Under the pieces are notes generated by a model. It was not told where the DNA came from, ran no database searches, and saw only the letters and a program-made list of their open reading frames with translations. A DNA stretch of 64,000 bases from Welwitschia mirabilis (lineage: Eukaryota > Gnetophyta > Gnetopsida > Welwitschiales): NCBI GenBank assembly GCA_051453625.1, contig JBOZIK010000001.1, positions 232,280,569-232,344,568 of the forward strand, written 5' to 3'. Positions 21,690 through 34,130 of the stretch are shown here, one piece after another; the stretch's first letter is position 1; the number at the start of each line of letters is the position of its first letter. The translations under genes were made by a program, and so were the position numbers.

Positions 21690-22800
21690 AAATACCTTGA
21701 TTTGGCATTATAGACTTGGGCATCTTCCTTTACAGAAAATGTCTACTTTAAACATTCCAGATATTCATAACGTTTTGGATTTTCCTTGTGATGTTTGTCC
21801 AAAGGGAAGGTAACATAAATTGCCTTTTTCCTCTAGTTCAATTCATACAGTTCAATGTTTTGAGTTGGTACATATACATCTTTGGGATCCATATCAATTG
21901 CCTACTTATTCTGGTCACAAATATTTTATCACACTTGTCAATGATTTTAGTAGGATAACTTGGACACATCTTCTTAAGAACAAAAGTAATGCCCTAACAA
22001 TCATTAAGTCTTTTATTCAAATGGTCGATACACAATTTAATATTAAGGTTAAGATCATACAAAGTGATAATGCACTTGAATTAGATTTTAGCAAGGAGGG
22101 TATTTCTTTCTTCCAAAGTGAAGGTATTCTTCATCAAACTAGTGTTCGAGATACATTCTAATAAAATGAGGTTGTTAAAAGAAAACACAAACACCTCTTA
22201 GAAATCTCTAGGACAGTGTTGTTTTAATCTAAACTACCTTTAAAATATTGGGGGAATTATTTACTTATAGCTACTTATCTAATAAATCGATTCCCTCCTA
22301 AAGTACTCTCCAAAAAAAGTTCATATGAAAAACTCTTTGGTCATCCTCCTTCTTAATCTCATCTAAAGTCTTTTGGTTGTCTCTGTTATGCTTCTTCTTT
22401 CAAGAGGCATAAAAATAAATTCCAACCAAGGCCTATTTCTTGTGTCTTCATTGGTTACCCAATTGGACAAAAAGGTTATAAGCATTTGAGTCTTAAGGAT
22501 AAACAAATCTTTGTCAGTAGAGATGTTGTATTCCATGAGCTTGTTTTCCCATTCCACCATAAAACATCCCACAATGATGTTCCTTTTCTTCCTTCTCCTA
22601 TTCTAAATGGATCACAGCCTACTAAAGTTTCAATTATGCCTCAACATCTCACTAATAATAATGACCCTGTTTCTCCTAATCAGCCCTCCAGTTCTACTTC
22701 TCCTCATCCACATTCACCTTCTCCAGCTTCTCAACCACAAAGAAAATCTACTCGAATAATAAAATTACCAAATTATCTTTAATATTTTATTTGTGAAAGC
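21690..22800 (+). pseudogene. Copia integrase
   Basis: It begins with IWHYRLGHLP and CDVCPKGR (GAG-pre-integrase and zinc segment). The core shows LVNDFSRITWTHLLKNKS (first Asp), KIIQSDNALELDF (second Asp) and NEVVKRKHKHLLEISR, where the third catalytic Glu is Lys. LPLKYWGNYLLIATYLINR, KSFGCLCYAS and FIGYPIGQKGYK follow, with a Ser/Pro-rich tail to the RT. Stops occur at about 21812, 22160 and 22350. It would insert cDNA into chromosomes but is inactive. Confidence 0.9.
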
Positions 22801-22979
22801 ATGACAGCCACTAATCTACCTAGTCATGGCTTAATCCAACAACCATTTATTTCTTCTCTACCTTATAATTCATCTTTCTTATCTTCTTCACATCAGGAGT
22901 ATGGTCTAAAACCAGTATCTATATCTTTTGACTAGCATGCATTAATTGAATCTAATTCTTTGCACGAGCCTCTTAATTA

Positions 22980-23900
22980 TGTAGTTAGATATCCAACTTG
23001 GCAAGAAGCTATGAAAAAGGAGTTTGAAGCCCTTAGTGCTAATCATACTTAGACTTTGTTGCCTCTTGTATCAAACAAGAAACCCATTGGATGTAAGTAG
23101 GTGTTTAAAATTCAGAGAAGAGCTGATGGAATAATTGAACGATATAAAGCATGTTTGGTAACCAAAGGGTATACCCAACAGAAAGGCATTGATTACATAA
23201 AAACTTTCTCTCCCATAGTTAAGATGACCACTATTCAGACCTTGGTTGTTGTGGCAGTCAAAAGAAAGTGGGATGTTTGCCAATTGGATGTGAATAACAC
23301 ATTTCTCCATGGAGATTTAGTAGAGGAGGTATACATGAAGGCTCCACCCAGCTTGGCTATGCCTCATTCAAAATTTGGTTTGCAAACTAACTAAATCACT
23401 TCATGGTTTGAAATAGGCTTTGCATCAATGGTATTTAAAGCTTAGTGATTTTTTGGTATCTTTTGGATTTCAACAATCTCACAATTACTATTCTCTCTTT
23501 AAAAGGAGTTTAGACAATTAATTAGTTATTCTTGGGGTTTATGTGGATGATATATTGCTAGCTGAACCTAATGTATCTAAAATACAGTGCCTTAAGTCTC
23601 AACTTGATTCTTAGTTTTAGATTAAAGATCTTAGCTTATTAAGTTACTTTCTTGGCCTATAATTTCAATCTTATAATGGTGGTATGCTTGTTTCTCAAAC
23701 TAAGTTTTATCAAGCTCTTTTAGAGGAGAATGGTTTCGGTGCTGCAAAACCACTCTTGACTCCCTTGGAGATCAATCACAAGTTGTGATCTCATAACAGT
23801 GCCCTGATTTCAGACCCTAGTATTTATAGAAGAATTATTGGGCAATTGAATTATTTGACAAATACTCCTTCGGACATCTCATATGCTGTGCACTTTTTCA
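22980..23900 (+). pseudogene. Copia reverse transcriptase
   Basis: TWQEAMKKEFEALSAN.T precedes the open part at 23101. That part has FKIQRRADGIIERYKACLV, TKGYTQQKGIDYIKTFSPIV and VCQLDVNNTFLHGDLVEEVY, where LDVNNTFLHG contains a conserved Asp. After a stop the palm motif VYVDDILLA appears near 23540 (YVDD intact). KPLLTPLEIN and a SIYRRIIGQLNYLTNT-like block close the domain. It is dead from several stops but catalytic residues can still be read. Confidence 0.9.
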
Positions 23901-24009
23901 ACTAATTCATGCAAACACCTCATCAACCTCATCTTAAAGCAGTCCAATATGTTTTACGGTATCTTATGAATAATCTAGCTCAAGGGATTTTGTTTAATTC
24001 CCAATTAGA

Positions 24010-24420
24010 TTTGTAGTTATGTGAATTCAGTGATTCAGACTGGGCATCATGCTCTGAATGTAGACAATCAGTTTCTAGATATTGTGTTATGTTTGGTGGT
24101 TCATTGATCTCTTGGAAATCGAAGAAACAAGCAACAGTGTATCTCTATTTTACAAAAGTAGAATATCTATCTCTTTGTCATCTCACAATTAAGTTAGGAT
24201 GGATATCTCAAATTTTAGAAGATCTTTCTGTCTCAGTTTCTTTTCTAATATTAGTGTTTACTGATAGCCAATTTGCTTTGCAACTTGCTATAAATCCAAT
24301 TCTACATGAGCGGACCAAACACGTAGAATTAGATTGTCACTTCATTCATGATAAATATTTGGATGGTTTTCTTGGACTGCATTACTTGTCTTCCTTTGAG
24401 TAGCTCGCAGACATTTTTAC
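24010..24420 (+). pseudogene. Copia RNase H
   Basis: It begins with SDSDWASCSECRQSVS (first Asp, DADWA.C), then GGSLISWKSKKQATVYLYFTK and EYLSLCH (Glu). VFTDSQFALQLAINPILHE (Asp) and HERTKHVELDCHFIHDK follow, then a stop near 24402. All acidic positions are readable. It would degrade RNA in the RNA/DNA hybrid. The reading frame in 24089-24403 is the longest open part. Confidence 0.9.
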
Positions 24421-24487
24421 CAAGCCGTTATATGGGCAATCTCATTATCATCTTCTCCGCAAGTTGGGGGTGTCATTCTTACATCCT

Positions 24488-24503
24488 CCAACTTGAAGGA
24501 GGG
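24488..24503 (+). other. Polypurine tract
   Basis: CAACTTGAAGGAGGG lies immediately before the 3' LTR start and would prime plus-strand synthesis. Confidence 0.75.
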
Positions 24504-24743
24504 TGTTGGAGCATAGAGAACTTTGGTATTTTTAAATAAAAATAAATCAGAGCTTACATGTGTAAGGCTAAGATGTAATTTCTCTAAGTTTGTTAGAGTT
24601 TGTGGTGTATATATATGCTATAACCAAAAAGCCTAATTCAAGACTTGGGGAAAAAATACACAGACAGATTTTTCATCATCGCAAATATTAATTGTTTGCC
24701 ATTTTAATCTACAACAATTGATCTAATTTCAGAATCTTCAACA
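24504..24743 (+). repeat. 3' LTR of the copia element
   Basis: It begins TGTTGGAGCATAGAG, ends TTCAACA and pairs with 19653-19892. Confidence 0.9.
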
Positions 24744-26739
24744 CAGGGTTTTACTTTTGTTTGGATTTCTTATTTCGAGATTCGATGGAAGTGTTTGGGG
24801 AATGCAGACATATCCTTACAAACGAAGTGGTGTCTTTGTTATGATGAATGGTCATCAGGCTTCTAGGGATTTCCATATTAAATGAACGTAAACCACTTTT
24901 GAGCATAAAAGATTCAGAAGTCGAATCCTTTAATAACATTTTTCACATTTAGAAACACAGGAGAGCATGAGGAATGTCCAGATTTTAAAAGATTTTAAAA
25001 CTTTTTTAATGTCTGAAACAACACTCATGGAGATATGTGTGCCACTATTTACAATTTACTAATTATGTTAAAATAAGGAGCTAAAAGACTAAACAAAAAG
25101 TAGTTATGCAAAGGCAATTCGATATTATTTGATGTAAGTAGAGAGCATTTTATAGGCATACAAAAGGAATAATAATTCTTCTTCTTTTGTAACAGACCCA
25201 CTAACTCTACTAACTTAATAACCATTTTCTTTTTTGTAATCGATCCACTAACTCTATTAACTCAATAACTGTACAGATCCACTAACTCCACTAACTTAAT
25301 AATCCATTTCCTTTTTTTATAACTGACCCACTAACTCTATTAACTCAATAACTGTACAGAATATTTTACATGTCAACATAAGAGGAAACTTCTAGACTAG
25401 CTTATCCAAAACAAAGAAAAGGAAAGGAGTTGAAAGTGTGGAGATGCAGAAGATGAAGTGTCTGAGACGGTTCAAGGTCCCTTACTTTAGCTTCATGTCG
25501 CTATCATATGCGAAGAACAAAAGGGATGACCATAAACAATGATACACAGAATTCTTGAAGAGACATCAATTTCAACTGCAGCTCGGACTTTACACAGATT
25601 TAAGAAACTGTAACATTCAAAAGTGAAAAGTGAAGACCATCAACCACTTTCCCAAAACTTTTTGTTCATCAGAGTGGAGTAAAATATTTTCACAGTTATT
25701 TTTCAAAGGAAGAAAAAAATTTTAAGGGGTCGTTAGATTTTCGCCTGCAAGTTACTATTAGTGTATTTGAGAGCTACTGTGCACATCTTGAACGTGAAGT
25801 TGCTTTAGGGGGTAGTTATCAAATTGTGCAAGTTCTTCATTATATCTGGGCATTTAATGAAAGTTCTTCTTTAAAGGAGTCTCAGAAAGGAGATCTCTTA
25901 TCAAGATGCAGGTACCTGTGTAATTCTGGAACATAGATGTTAATCAGTAATGCTTTTTGCCAAAGATTTCAATAGTTCTTACAGAATTTCACCAAATATT
26001 TTAGCTGTTCTTAAAGAAACAGAAAATAATCTACTTGCAAAGTCAATGCATGTCTTCTTCCCTTCATATCTACATTCTTAAAGTGCTTAAATTATCTTTT
26101 CATAACAAAACAATGTTCTTAGAATAGTAGTAACTTAAATGTTGCACCCATTCTTAACTCCAAAATTTCAAGTGTCATTGACCTTGTCTTGTATAGCCCT
26201 AGACAAAATTAGTTCTGTATCTTTGTACAGTCTATGAAAGATGTATATCATTTCTCCAAGCTCTTTTGGTGCTATGACGAGAATGCAAGTATTAGAATAA
26301 ATAATGGAAAACTATGACCATAGATGCAAACGAAACCTTCACTTGATCTCCATGCATTAAAAAACATTGCAATGAAGACCAGAGGATGCTTTTGCTTTTA
26401 GATGCACTTCAATAAAGACCATAATGCCATGTTAGCTACATGTTATTATGTGATTAGGTATGCTTTATTATATGCAGCTTCTCATATACAAAAGTGAAGC
26501 TATATACTTTTGTTAGAAGAATAAAAAAACTAATGCTAGTAAATGAACTTTGCCTTTTAGTGGTGCTTAAAGGGAAACAAAAACAAGAAAGGAAAATTGT
26601 AAGACAATAAATAAAAAGTAAAAAGGATAATTAAGTAGAAGGATGGTAAATAAAAAGGGAAGAATTTCTATATAACACAAAATAATAGTAGGGATTTGAA
26701 TCTATGTAATTAAAACTAGATGAAATATATCATTTTTTA
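24744..26739. other. AT-rich sequence without a recognised gene
   Basis: There is no convincing coding frame. The open minus-strand stretch 24751-24939 has no match I know. It contains the tandem repeat listed separately at 25195-25358. Confidence 0.5.
25195..25358. repeat. Two-unit tandem repeat of about 82 bp
   Basis: Units 25195-25275 and 25276-25358 share the layout CCACTAACTC.ACTAACTTAATAA, then a T-rich run, then CCACTAACTCTATTAACTC and AATAACTGTACA. Each unit itself contains two related CCACTAACTCTA half-units, so the structure is a duplication of a duplication. Confidence 0.85.
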
Positions 26740-27320
26740 TTGGTGTGCTATCAAGATATCTTCATGTACCAAAGGTTAGTCATCTGAACATGACTAAAAG
26801 AGTAATGAGGTACTTAAAGAAGATCAAAGACTTGAGCTTGACATATAATAGAAACTGTTAGTTCATCTTAAAGGCATACTATAATTCTAATTTCAGTGGA
26901 AAAACTAATACTCCATTATCAACACCATGGTATATCATGTTCTTAGTAACATTGATTTGGTCTCAACAATCACACTATTAGAGAATTTTACCATGATCTT
27001 TTGCTAAGGTAGAATACACAACTACTTCTTAGACATCTAAAGAGATCAAATTGCTAAGAAAATTATTGAAAGTAGCAAACCTAAAACAAACTAAGGGAAT
27101 AGAGCTCTTCATCAACAATTAGTTAGTCATTTGCATTACAAAAGAGCTAGTGAACCATGACAAAGTAAAACACTTTCGTATTGGTATCCACAAAATTTGG
27201 GAACTCATATGGAATGAATTTATTATGTGTATTTATTATTTGATCATAGAGAAAATTGGTGATATCCTCATGAAATTTCTCTATTAAGAGAAGTTCCACT
27301 ATTTTCACTCCAAGATTGAA
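26740..27320 (+). pseudogene. Copia RNase H/polyprotein C-terminal fragment
   Basis: One plus-strand frame with stops gives MTKRVMRYLKKIKDLSLTYN (H...A.RVLRYLKGT...GL.Y). It continues with LIWSQQSHY, FAKVEYTTTS, KEIKLLRKLL and a degenerate DN segment, then ITKELVNHDKVKHFRI and IGDILMKFLY near 27240-27290. The order fits RNase H from its start to the ADI.TK tail. No RT or integrase precedes it, so it is a truncated piece. A purine run then TGTTAAG at about 27325 may mark a 3' LTR start. Confidence 0.75.
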
Positions 27321-28250
27321 AGGATGTTAAGTTCAAAAAACTCATCTCCTTTTAATCTTGGACTTAATTTAGCGTTTTTAGCCTCTATTAAAGCCACTCT
27401 CTATCTTAGTACTATGGGATGTATGATATACTTTGTCCTAGCATTACAGGATGTGTGGTACACTATAAAGTTTAATTTTCTATGGGATGTGTAGTAGTAA
27501 ATTAAATACTTCTATGACAAAGTAGTTCCCTAACATGGCAATTTGTTTGAGAAAGTTTTTCTATTATAAGCCAAATTCCCAAGGTTCTTCTTTAAGCACC
27601 TAGGTTTCATAGAAGAGGACATATTTGCATGTTGAGGGGAGGTTTACTAGGACACATAAGATATTTACCATTGATCTATGTCACCTTTTTTCCCTAAAAC
27701 CTTAGGAAAACCTTAAATTTTATATGAACCTATTCCCTTTCATCTTGTTGTAACATGTGACTTAATCTTGGACATTAACTCAAACTCTCATTAAGTATGG
27801 AGACTATCTCTTGATATCTTTAGTTCACTGTGAGACCACTCACAATTAATTCTTATCAACTCCTAGACTTTTTGATGAACCTAAGTGTCACTCCATTCCA
27901 GTTGAGTCTTTTTCTCTCCACTCTCACTTTAGAGTCCTTGTTTTACTCTAGTTGGTGCGTGAACTTACCTGTTTAATACTAGCAAGCTCTAATGAATAAA
28001 ACTAATGAAATTCTAGATTTTGGATCTAATTTTTAGTCTTGCAAATTTTCAAGAAATTCCCTCACCACAATTAGTCCCAATCTAGATAAGTAATAGAAGA
28101 TATCTAAAATAATAACATCTTTTAGCTTAAACTAGTTAATTTATGTACTTAGCATAACTCTAAGTTTTAGCCAAGACAAAACCTAAGACTTTGCACTATC
28201 AAAAATCATTTTTTCTTGGCACTAATTTTAAATTTATTTACTTATTTTTT
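27321..28250. other. No gene recognised; possible LTR of the preceding copia fragment
   Basis: AAAGGATGTTAAG near 27318-27330 looks like a polypurine/LTR junction. A local direct repeat of a TGGGATGTATGATATACT-type string occurs near 27413, 27446 and 27480 (about 35-bp spacing). No partner LTR was seen in the window. Confidence 0.4.
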
Positions 28251-28254
28251 AATT

Positions 28255-28850
28255 TATAATTCTCAGTTAATGGAATTAGATCAAAGGCATAACCCATCGA
28301 AATATGTTATAAAACTATTTATGTCTTTAAATATTAACTTGAAATGAATGTTTATCATTAAGGCTTAGAATCTTAACAACTCATGATGAAGTACTTCTAA
28401 AATTTGAAATAAACTAGTCCACTTATATACAAATTTTGTAGAAATTTTATGTAGTATTGAATCATATAGTATAAGTAAGTTATTTACTTTAAAAGTTTTA
28501 CTAAGAATATCTTTGTCATAATAAGCTTATATTCTTTATTCTTTCATTTAGTGATTTTCATAAGCTTCATTCCTAATATTTCCTAATTCATTTAAGTTAA
28601 TATTCTCAAATTATAAGGCTTCATTTAGATTTTTCTGAGTTAATTAATGGCCAAAAAACTTTTGTGTTTAATTTTGATAGAAATATGACAAGCCTTTTCA
28701 AAGATAATTTTATAGGATGACATTCTAGTGGAGGTTCTATAAGTAGTTTCATATACCTATAAAGCATCATTGAGGTGGATGGATCAATATTTTCTATTAG
28801 TCTTCATCATTTTATACAAAATTTATTTTAAGTCATAGTTTGTAATTTTT
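28255..28850 (-). pseudogene. Ty3/gypsy (Athila-like) integrase C-terminal fragment
   Basis: Minus-strand frames read YKTTYRTSTRMSSYKIIFEK, then ACHISIKIKHKSFLAIN, matching YKTP..T..GMSPY.LV.GKACHLPVELEHKA.WAIK. NLNELGNIRNEAYENH, KVNNLLILYDSILHKISTKF and WTSLFQILEVLHHELLRF follow. These fit the AYENA...Y......HD, VGD.VLL.DS.L..FPGKL.S.W.GPF.V..V.PHGAV tail of Athila elements. Several stops are present. The upstream part of the integrase is replaced by copia sequence. Confidence 0.75.
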
Positions 28851-30745
28851 ATTGGGTATTTTCATATGTCATCTCTAATTTCACATTTTGTAAAATAATT
28901 TTTTAAATCCTTTAAATCCTATTAATAAGTCACCATATCTAATCATCAATCAAAACATAAACATCTCTTGATCTATGTTTTACTTGTGATTCTAAAAATC
29001 TACTTGCTCCATATGAATGAGCTCCAACTTTGTTATTATTAACACTTGGATGACTACTTCTTCTTAACTTTGCTTTGATGTGTGTTTTAAATTATTAAAC
29101 TCCTTTAGTCATAGCCTTTCATGCCTCTAATAATTTGATTTTGGTTCATCTTTTGCAAGTAATGATGATTAATACTCCCCATCTTAGAATGACATAGGTC
29201 ACCCTTTTTCTGCTCTTATAGCTACTACAAAATTCATCATTATGAAAATCATAATTAGATTCTATCCCTTACTTTTGTATATAAAACATTATTTGATCCT
29301 ATTTCTTTATGTTGCATAAATAACCATAGAATTCAATATCAAAACACTTTTGGATAAGATGCTCTATTGAGATAAGATTGCATGCCAAATTAGGAGGGTA
29401 AATTCTATCTGTAGTCTATACAGGTTTTTCGTCATTCAAAAAAGGTAAGATAGTAGCAATTCTTACAATTCTAATCCTATTATTATGTTTCATGCTATAT
29501 TCTCCTAAATATTTCAATTCTAAATGCTATAAAAGATGTTTTTTCTTGTAAATATGATTAAAATAACTAGAATCTAGAATCCATTCATGAATGATAGTAA
29601 GACTAGATGCACAGACATGTTGTAAATGCTTTTATCACTATGTTGCTAACTTGTTTATATTTCTTGATTTATTTCTAACCCACTTTATGTTGAGTTTGAT
29701 GTATCACCTTCTTTATATATAGTTGTGTCCCTTACTCTTAAGTTACTACCATATAAACCTTATTGTTTTTCCTATATTATTAGATACTTTTCAATTTAAG
29801 TAGTCATAATTCTTTTCCTTTTTTCTACAATCCCTTTTAAAGTATTTACACATGCCATAGTAGTTGCATGTACCTCTTTTATCACTACTATAGTATTCTT
29901 CTCTTGGTACATTTACATGACTTCTTATCGAGTTCTTCTCCCTTTTGACCCACATCTTCCTTTAGGGCTTCTTCTTCTTCTTCTTGCATTTGATGGTTGG
30001 TTTTAAAAGGTCTTTTAATAATTCCTTCTTCCATCTCTTCCTTTGTAGTTATTATAGTTTTTTACCATAATAAAAGAACTACCAAACTACTACCTTATTC
30101 TTCAATCTCTTCTTGGTTTTTCAATGAACTAATAAGATCATCTACATAATAGCTTCCAAAACCTTTAAACTCCTTAACAACAACATAAAAGTGATTAAAC
30201 TTACATGAGAGAAACCTAAATGCCTTCTCAACCAATAATCTTCAAGATTCTACTTCTTTAAGACCTATAATTTTGTTAGGAATGTTTTACAATCTTTTAA
30301 GAAAACTATTAAGAGGCTTACCTTCATACATGTTGAGGGTTTTAAACTCTCTCTTCACTTCCATAAGCTTAACTTATTGTACTTTGATTATTCCCTTAGA
30401 CCCATTCTCTAATACATATCAATACTCCTTTGTATTGTTCTTGCTACAACTGTTAAAAAGACCTTGTCATATATCTTGAATTTGATAACACCTCTTGTTA
30501 ATGCTTCTTTCTTATTCCTCCCATCATATGCCTTCTTTTGGTTATTTGTCATCAACTTCCAATCTACTAGTGATATTACTCTGTAAGCATTTTCAATTGT
30601 GTCTCATGCATTATTTACCTCCAAAATGGTTTTGATCTTCTTGTATTAATCCTCAACAAATTTTCCTTTGAAAATGAGAATCTTAAGTGCATGCAACATC
30701 TTCTAAGCTTTGATATTAGGTGACGTAGATTAGGTTATAGGATTA
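28850..30745 (-). pseudogene. Copia gag, protease and pre-integrase fragment
   Basis: Minus-strand gag is readable from about 30740 down. VEDYKKIKTILEVNNA, RGVIKFKIYDKVFLTVVART and VKLMEVKREFKTLNMYEGKP correspond to the UBN2-type gag (L..E...L.M.EGE.....). Then YYVDDLISSLKNQEEIEE and a zinc-knuckle remnant CNYYGMCKYFKRDC near 29870 (first pair Cys-Tyr). Next come a protease remnant, NLISIEHLIQKCFDIEFYG and WHLRMGSINHHYLQKM (GAG-pre-integrase). The integrase and RT are missing. Multiple stops and frame changes occur. Confidence 0.75.
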
Positions 30746-33700
30746 AGTATAACTAAACTAACCTATTTAACTTTTCTTATTCTTTAAGTGAGAATAATTA
30801 AAAAATCCAAGTTTCAAAGAATAGAAGATGCTCTATTGCATAGAATGAGCAAGTTCTATCCTTAAAAAAATAAATAAATAAAAAGGGCAGCTAGAAAGTG
30901 GTTTTTTCTTGTTGTTTTATTGAAAATAAACTACAACAATTCATAAGACCCATAAAAGAGTTTTAAATACTTTGAAACTAGTATTCACTATTGAAAAAGT
31001 TGTTTTACCTATTAAAGTACATCAGAATCCATAGTAGTAGAAATGGAAAAGTTAATTGAGTTATGGAAATAATAGAAAGTAAAAAGCTATAAATTTAATA
31101 AATAGTGGATTAATCAATACTAATAATCCTTTTCCTTATTTAGAACTTTAGAAGAGTACTTCATAGGATGCTAATATAATACCAATACTTTTTAAAACCA
31201 TAGCCTTTGAAACCTTCTAGCTAAACAAGTTAAAACCCAAACACATGACTTGTGCCTATACATTATTTTTTAATAATAAAATGATAACATGTAAAGCACT
31301 AAAAAGATGACTAATATTAACTTTTAGTGACATGTTGGTTGATGGATAGCAAAACTAAGAATAAAATCTAACTTATGACATTAAACATTAATGATTTTCA
31401 AGTTAGTCAAAACTAACACATGTAAACTCAGTGCCAATAATCTTGTCAAAGGACTTTTCTAGCATATTCAAATCAACAAATATAACTATATTTCAAAAAT
31501 TTTAATGGTGACTATATGTTGATCATTGTAGTACACTTAAAAAATCAAGTATTATAATGGTGGTTATTGATAACTGTTATTAATAAACATTGGAAAATCT
31601 ATATTTTCTTGTAGTATCTACTTAGTTCTGAAAATAGATGTTATTCTTGGTGGAAAGGAATAGAATGATTTTATTAGAGATTACAAGAATGTTTCAGAAA
31701 CATGGTATCATTAACTAGTAAGATTAACTATTTATAATTATATGTAATGTATATCATTTTATTAGCTTTTGGTAATCAGGGCTCCAAAATAAGCCATAGA
31801 TCTATTAGAGATATCAAAAAGAAAATTTCTTCAAAAAAGCTTAAATTAATCAAGTAAATCTTATCTTATAAATTAGGGAAATGTATGTAGTTGACAAAGA
31901 GGATTTTGGAATAAAAGCACTAGCCCATAAAAAATTGGTATGAAATTTATAAATAGAGGAAATATCATGCATTAAGATAATAAAAGATAAATATATGCAT
32001 TTTAGAAAAATCTAAAATATTATGGGTCTCTTAGCAATTTGGATACCAATATGCCTTGATCATGCAAACACAGAAAGTGGAATGGGGATAGTTATATACT
32101 TTATAAAGAATATCAAAACTTTTATGTTTCTCATTGTGAAGATGATGAGTAATTGATGTTCAACCATGTGTAAAATTATTTTTAATCTTATCTATTAAGG
32201 GAATTATCAACCTAACAAATAACATAAAGGAGAGTAATAATGCTCATCAATGAACATCTATTATTCATAAATGATTATGAAACCTATAACTATCTATTTA
32301 TTTTATATAATTATGTCCAAGAATTTTGATAACAAATAGAAACTTTCATAGTAGAAGAAAAACATATCACATAACTATTGTTATATTTATTTATAACTAG
32401 ATATTTTCAAAATTATTAAACACACTTAACAAGTATCATCAATAATTACTACTTATATTTCTTTAGAACTTGTGGAAGGGCAAAAATGATTTTTTTCCAA
32501 CTTTTTCAATGAAGCACAATGGGTCTAAAGACTTATTCTAGAATTGTAGGAGGAAAGTTTGAAATATTGCATGCACATCCAACCTATGAATAATTAGTCA
32601 CATAATTTAGAAACCATGGATAGCCTTAGAATTAAAACTCATACAATTAATAACTATTATTCTAAATCATGGAAAACTTTGCAAATGATAGATTTGGTAA
32701 TATTTTTAGAGTACATATCTGGATAACTAATATCTTTTAGGAAGCTAGTCCTTAGAACAGAATTCTCCTATGCAAAAGGAAGAAGATATGCCATTTGTTA
32801 TATTGAGCTTATCATAGCAAAGCATACATTCTTCAAATAGCTAGAGTTATTTAAGGAATGAAACTTGATTATATTAATCAATCAAATCCTTTTCATAATA
32901 AATATTATTAAATTATTTGCTTAAAAAATATTATAAAGGTAAAAGATAGCACATCTTTTAGGTATAAATGTACAGTTGAATATATCATATAGGAGCATAA
33001 GGAAATTATAAAATAGCACCCTTTTTTCCTTTACATTTTTGAAATAACATAATGCATAATTTTGTTATACATGTTGCCAAACATTTTAGCATTTCAATTA
33101 TCAAATCTATACATGAAAAAGTTAGTCTACTCTTTTACATGAAGGTCATTTTTCCGCTTTATTAAGAAAAAATGAGTAACTCTTAGAAAGTAATGCTATC
33201 TTTCATCTTGATATGGTTTTTTAAAACTAAATCAATTAATTACTTTAGTTTTATCTATGAAATTTTTAGATCTTTTATTATAACCATATTTATAATTGTG
33301 GTTTTGAGTAATTAGAAAGTGGCTAAATAAATTTAGTTTGCTTACTAAACTTATGTACATATGAGATAATAAATGTATTTTAGGAATTAATATTGGACCC
33401 TAGAGATCCACTATAAAAATCTTTAGAGGCTTAACGATTAAACATGAAAACAACTCAATGAATTTATTAGTTCTAATGAAATGTATATAATAATACCTTT
33501 TTTAAAATAGAAAAGGATGAGGGAATTATTGATGGAAATTAGGGGAAAGAAGAAATAGAGGAAACAGATAGGAGAAGAATTAGGAAGCTAAGCAAAATAG
33601 AAAAGGGATAGGGGAGAATTTCAACAAACCCCCCATAATCTTAAGGTTATTTATGAGATTGACATTACAAAAGATAAAAAACAGTAAGCTTTCATGGCAT

Positions 33701-33900
33701 AGTCAATAGCACTATGCTTGTAGCATTAAGCCTGAAAACATGGGATATGCCTAATATTTTAAATGGGACACACCCGAAACTAGAAAGGACTAACCCAAAC
33801 GACTCTCCCATGAAAAGCCAAAGTCAAAGTGTCCTATACAACTGTTTAATTCCGTTAACTTTTATATAAAAATGTAAAAAAATATATTTAAAAAAAATTG
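30746..33900. other. 3.2 kb AT-rich stretch, nothing recognised
   Basis: I found no frame with family motifs, no LTR pair and no tandem array. A purine-rich run lies at 33525-33625. Probably decayed repeat sequence. Confidence 0.5.
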
Positions 33901-34130
33901 GTTGAGACAAATCCCAAAACTAGCGTTAACGATCACTTTTATTTAATGGCGGTTCAGCGATGATCGAACGTTTTGAAACAACTAGTGACGTAAAAAGACA
34001 AAGAAACAAGGGCAAAGATATGCTGCCAAACCCAAAAAACAATCGCAACAGTAATCCACAGTCCAAGCTCGGCTTTGCTGGATCCTCCTGCAAGAAATCC
34101 TCCAAGAATACCAGCAATCGTCATAAGTGT

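Larger units (their letters stand above)
19653..24743 (+). mobile_element. Full-length Ty1/copia element (5.1 kb) with 240-bp LTRs
   Basis: It has LTRs of equal length (19653-19892 and 24504-24743), a primer site, gag, protease, integrase, RT and RNase H in copia order, and a polypurine tract. Flanking 5-mers TAGGA and CAGGG agree at three of five positions, so they could be a worn target-site duplication. The coding frame is broken by many stops. The gag opening with LHPSDNP-like sequence resembles the Retrotran_gag_3 group of copia. Confidence 0.9.
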
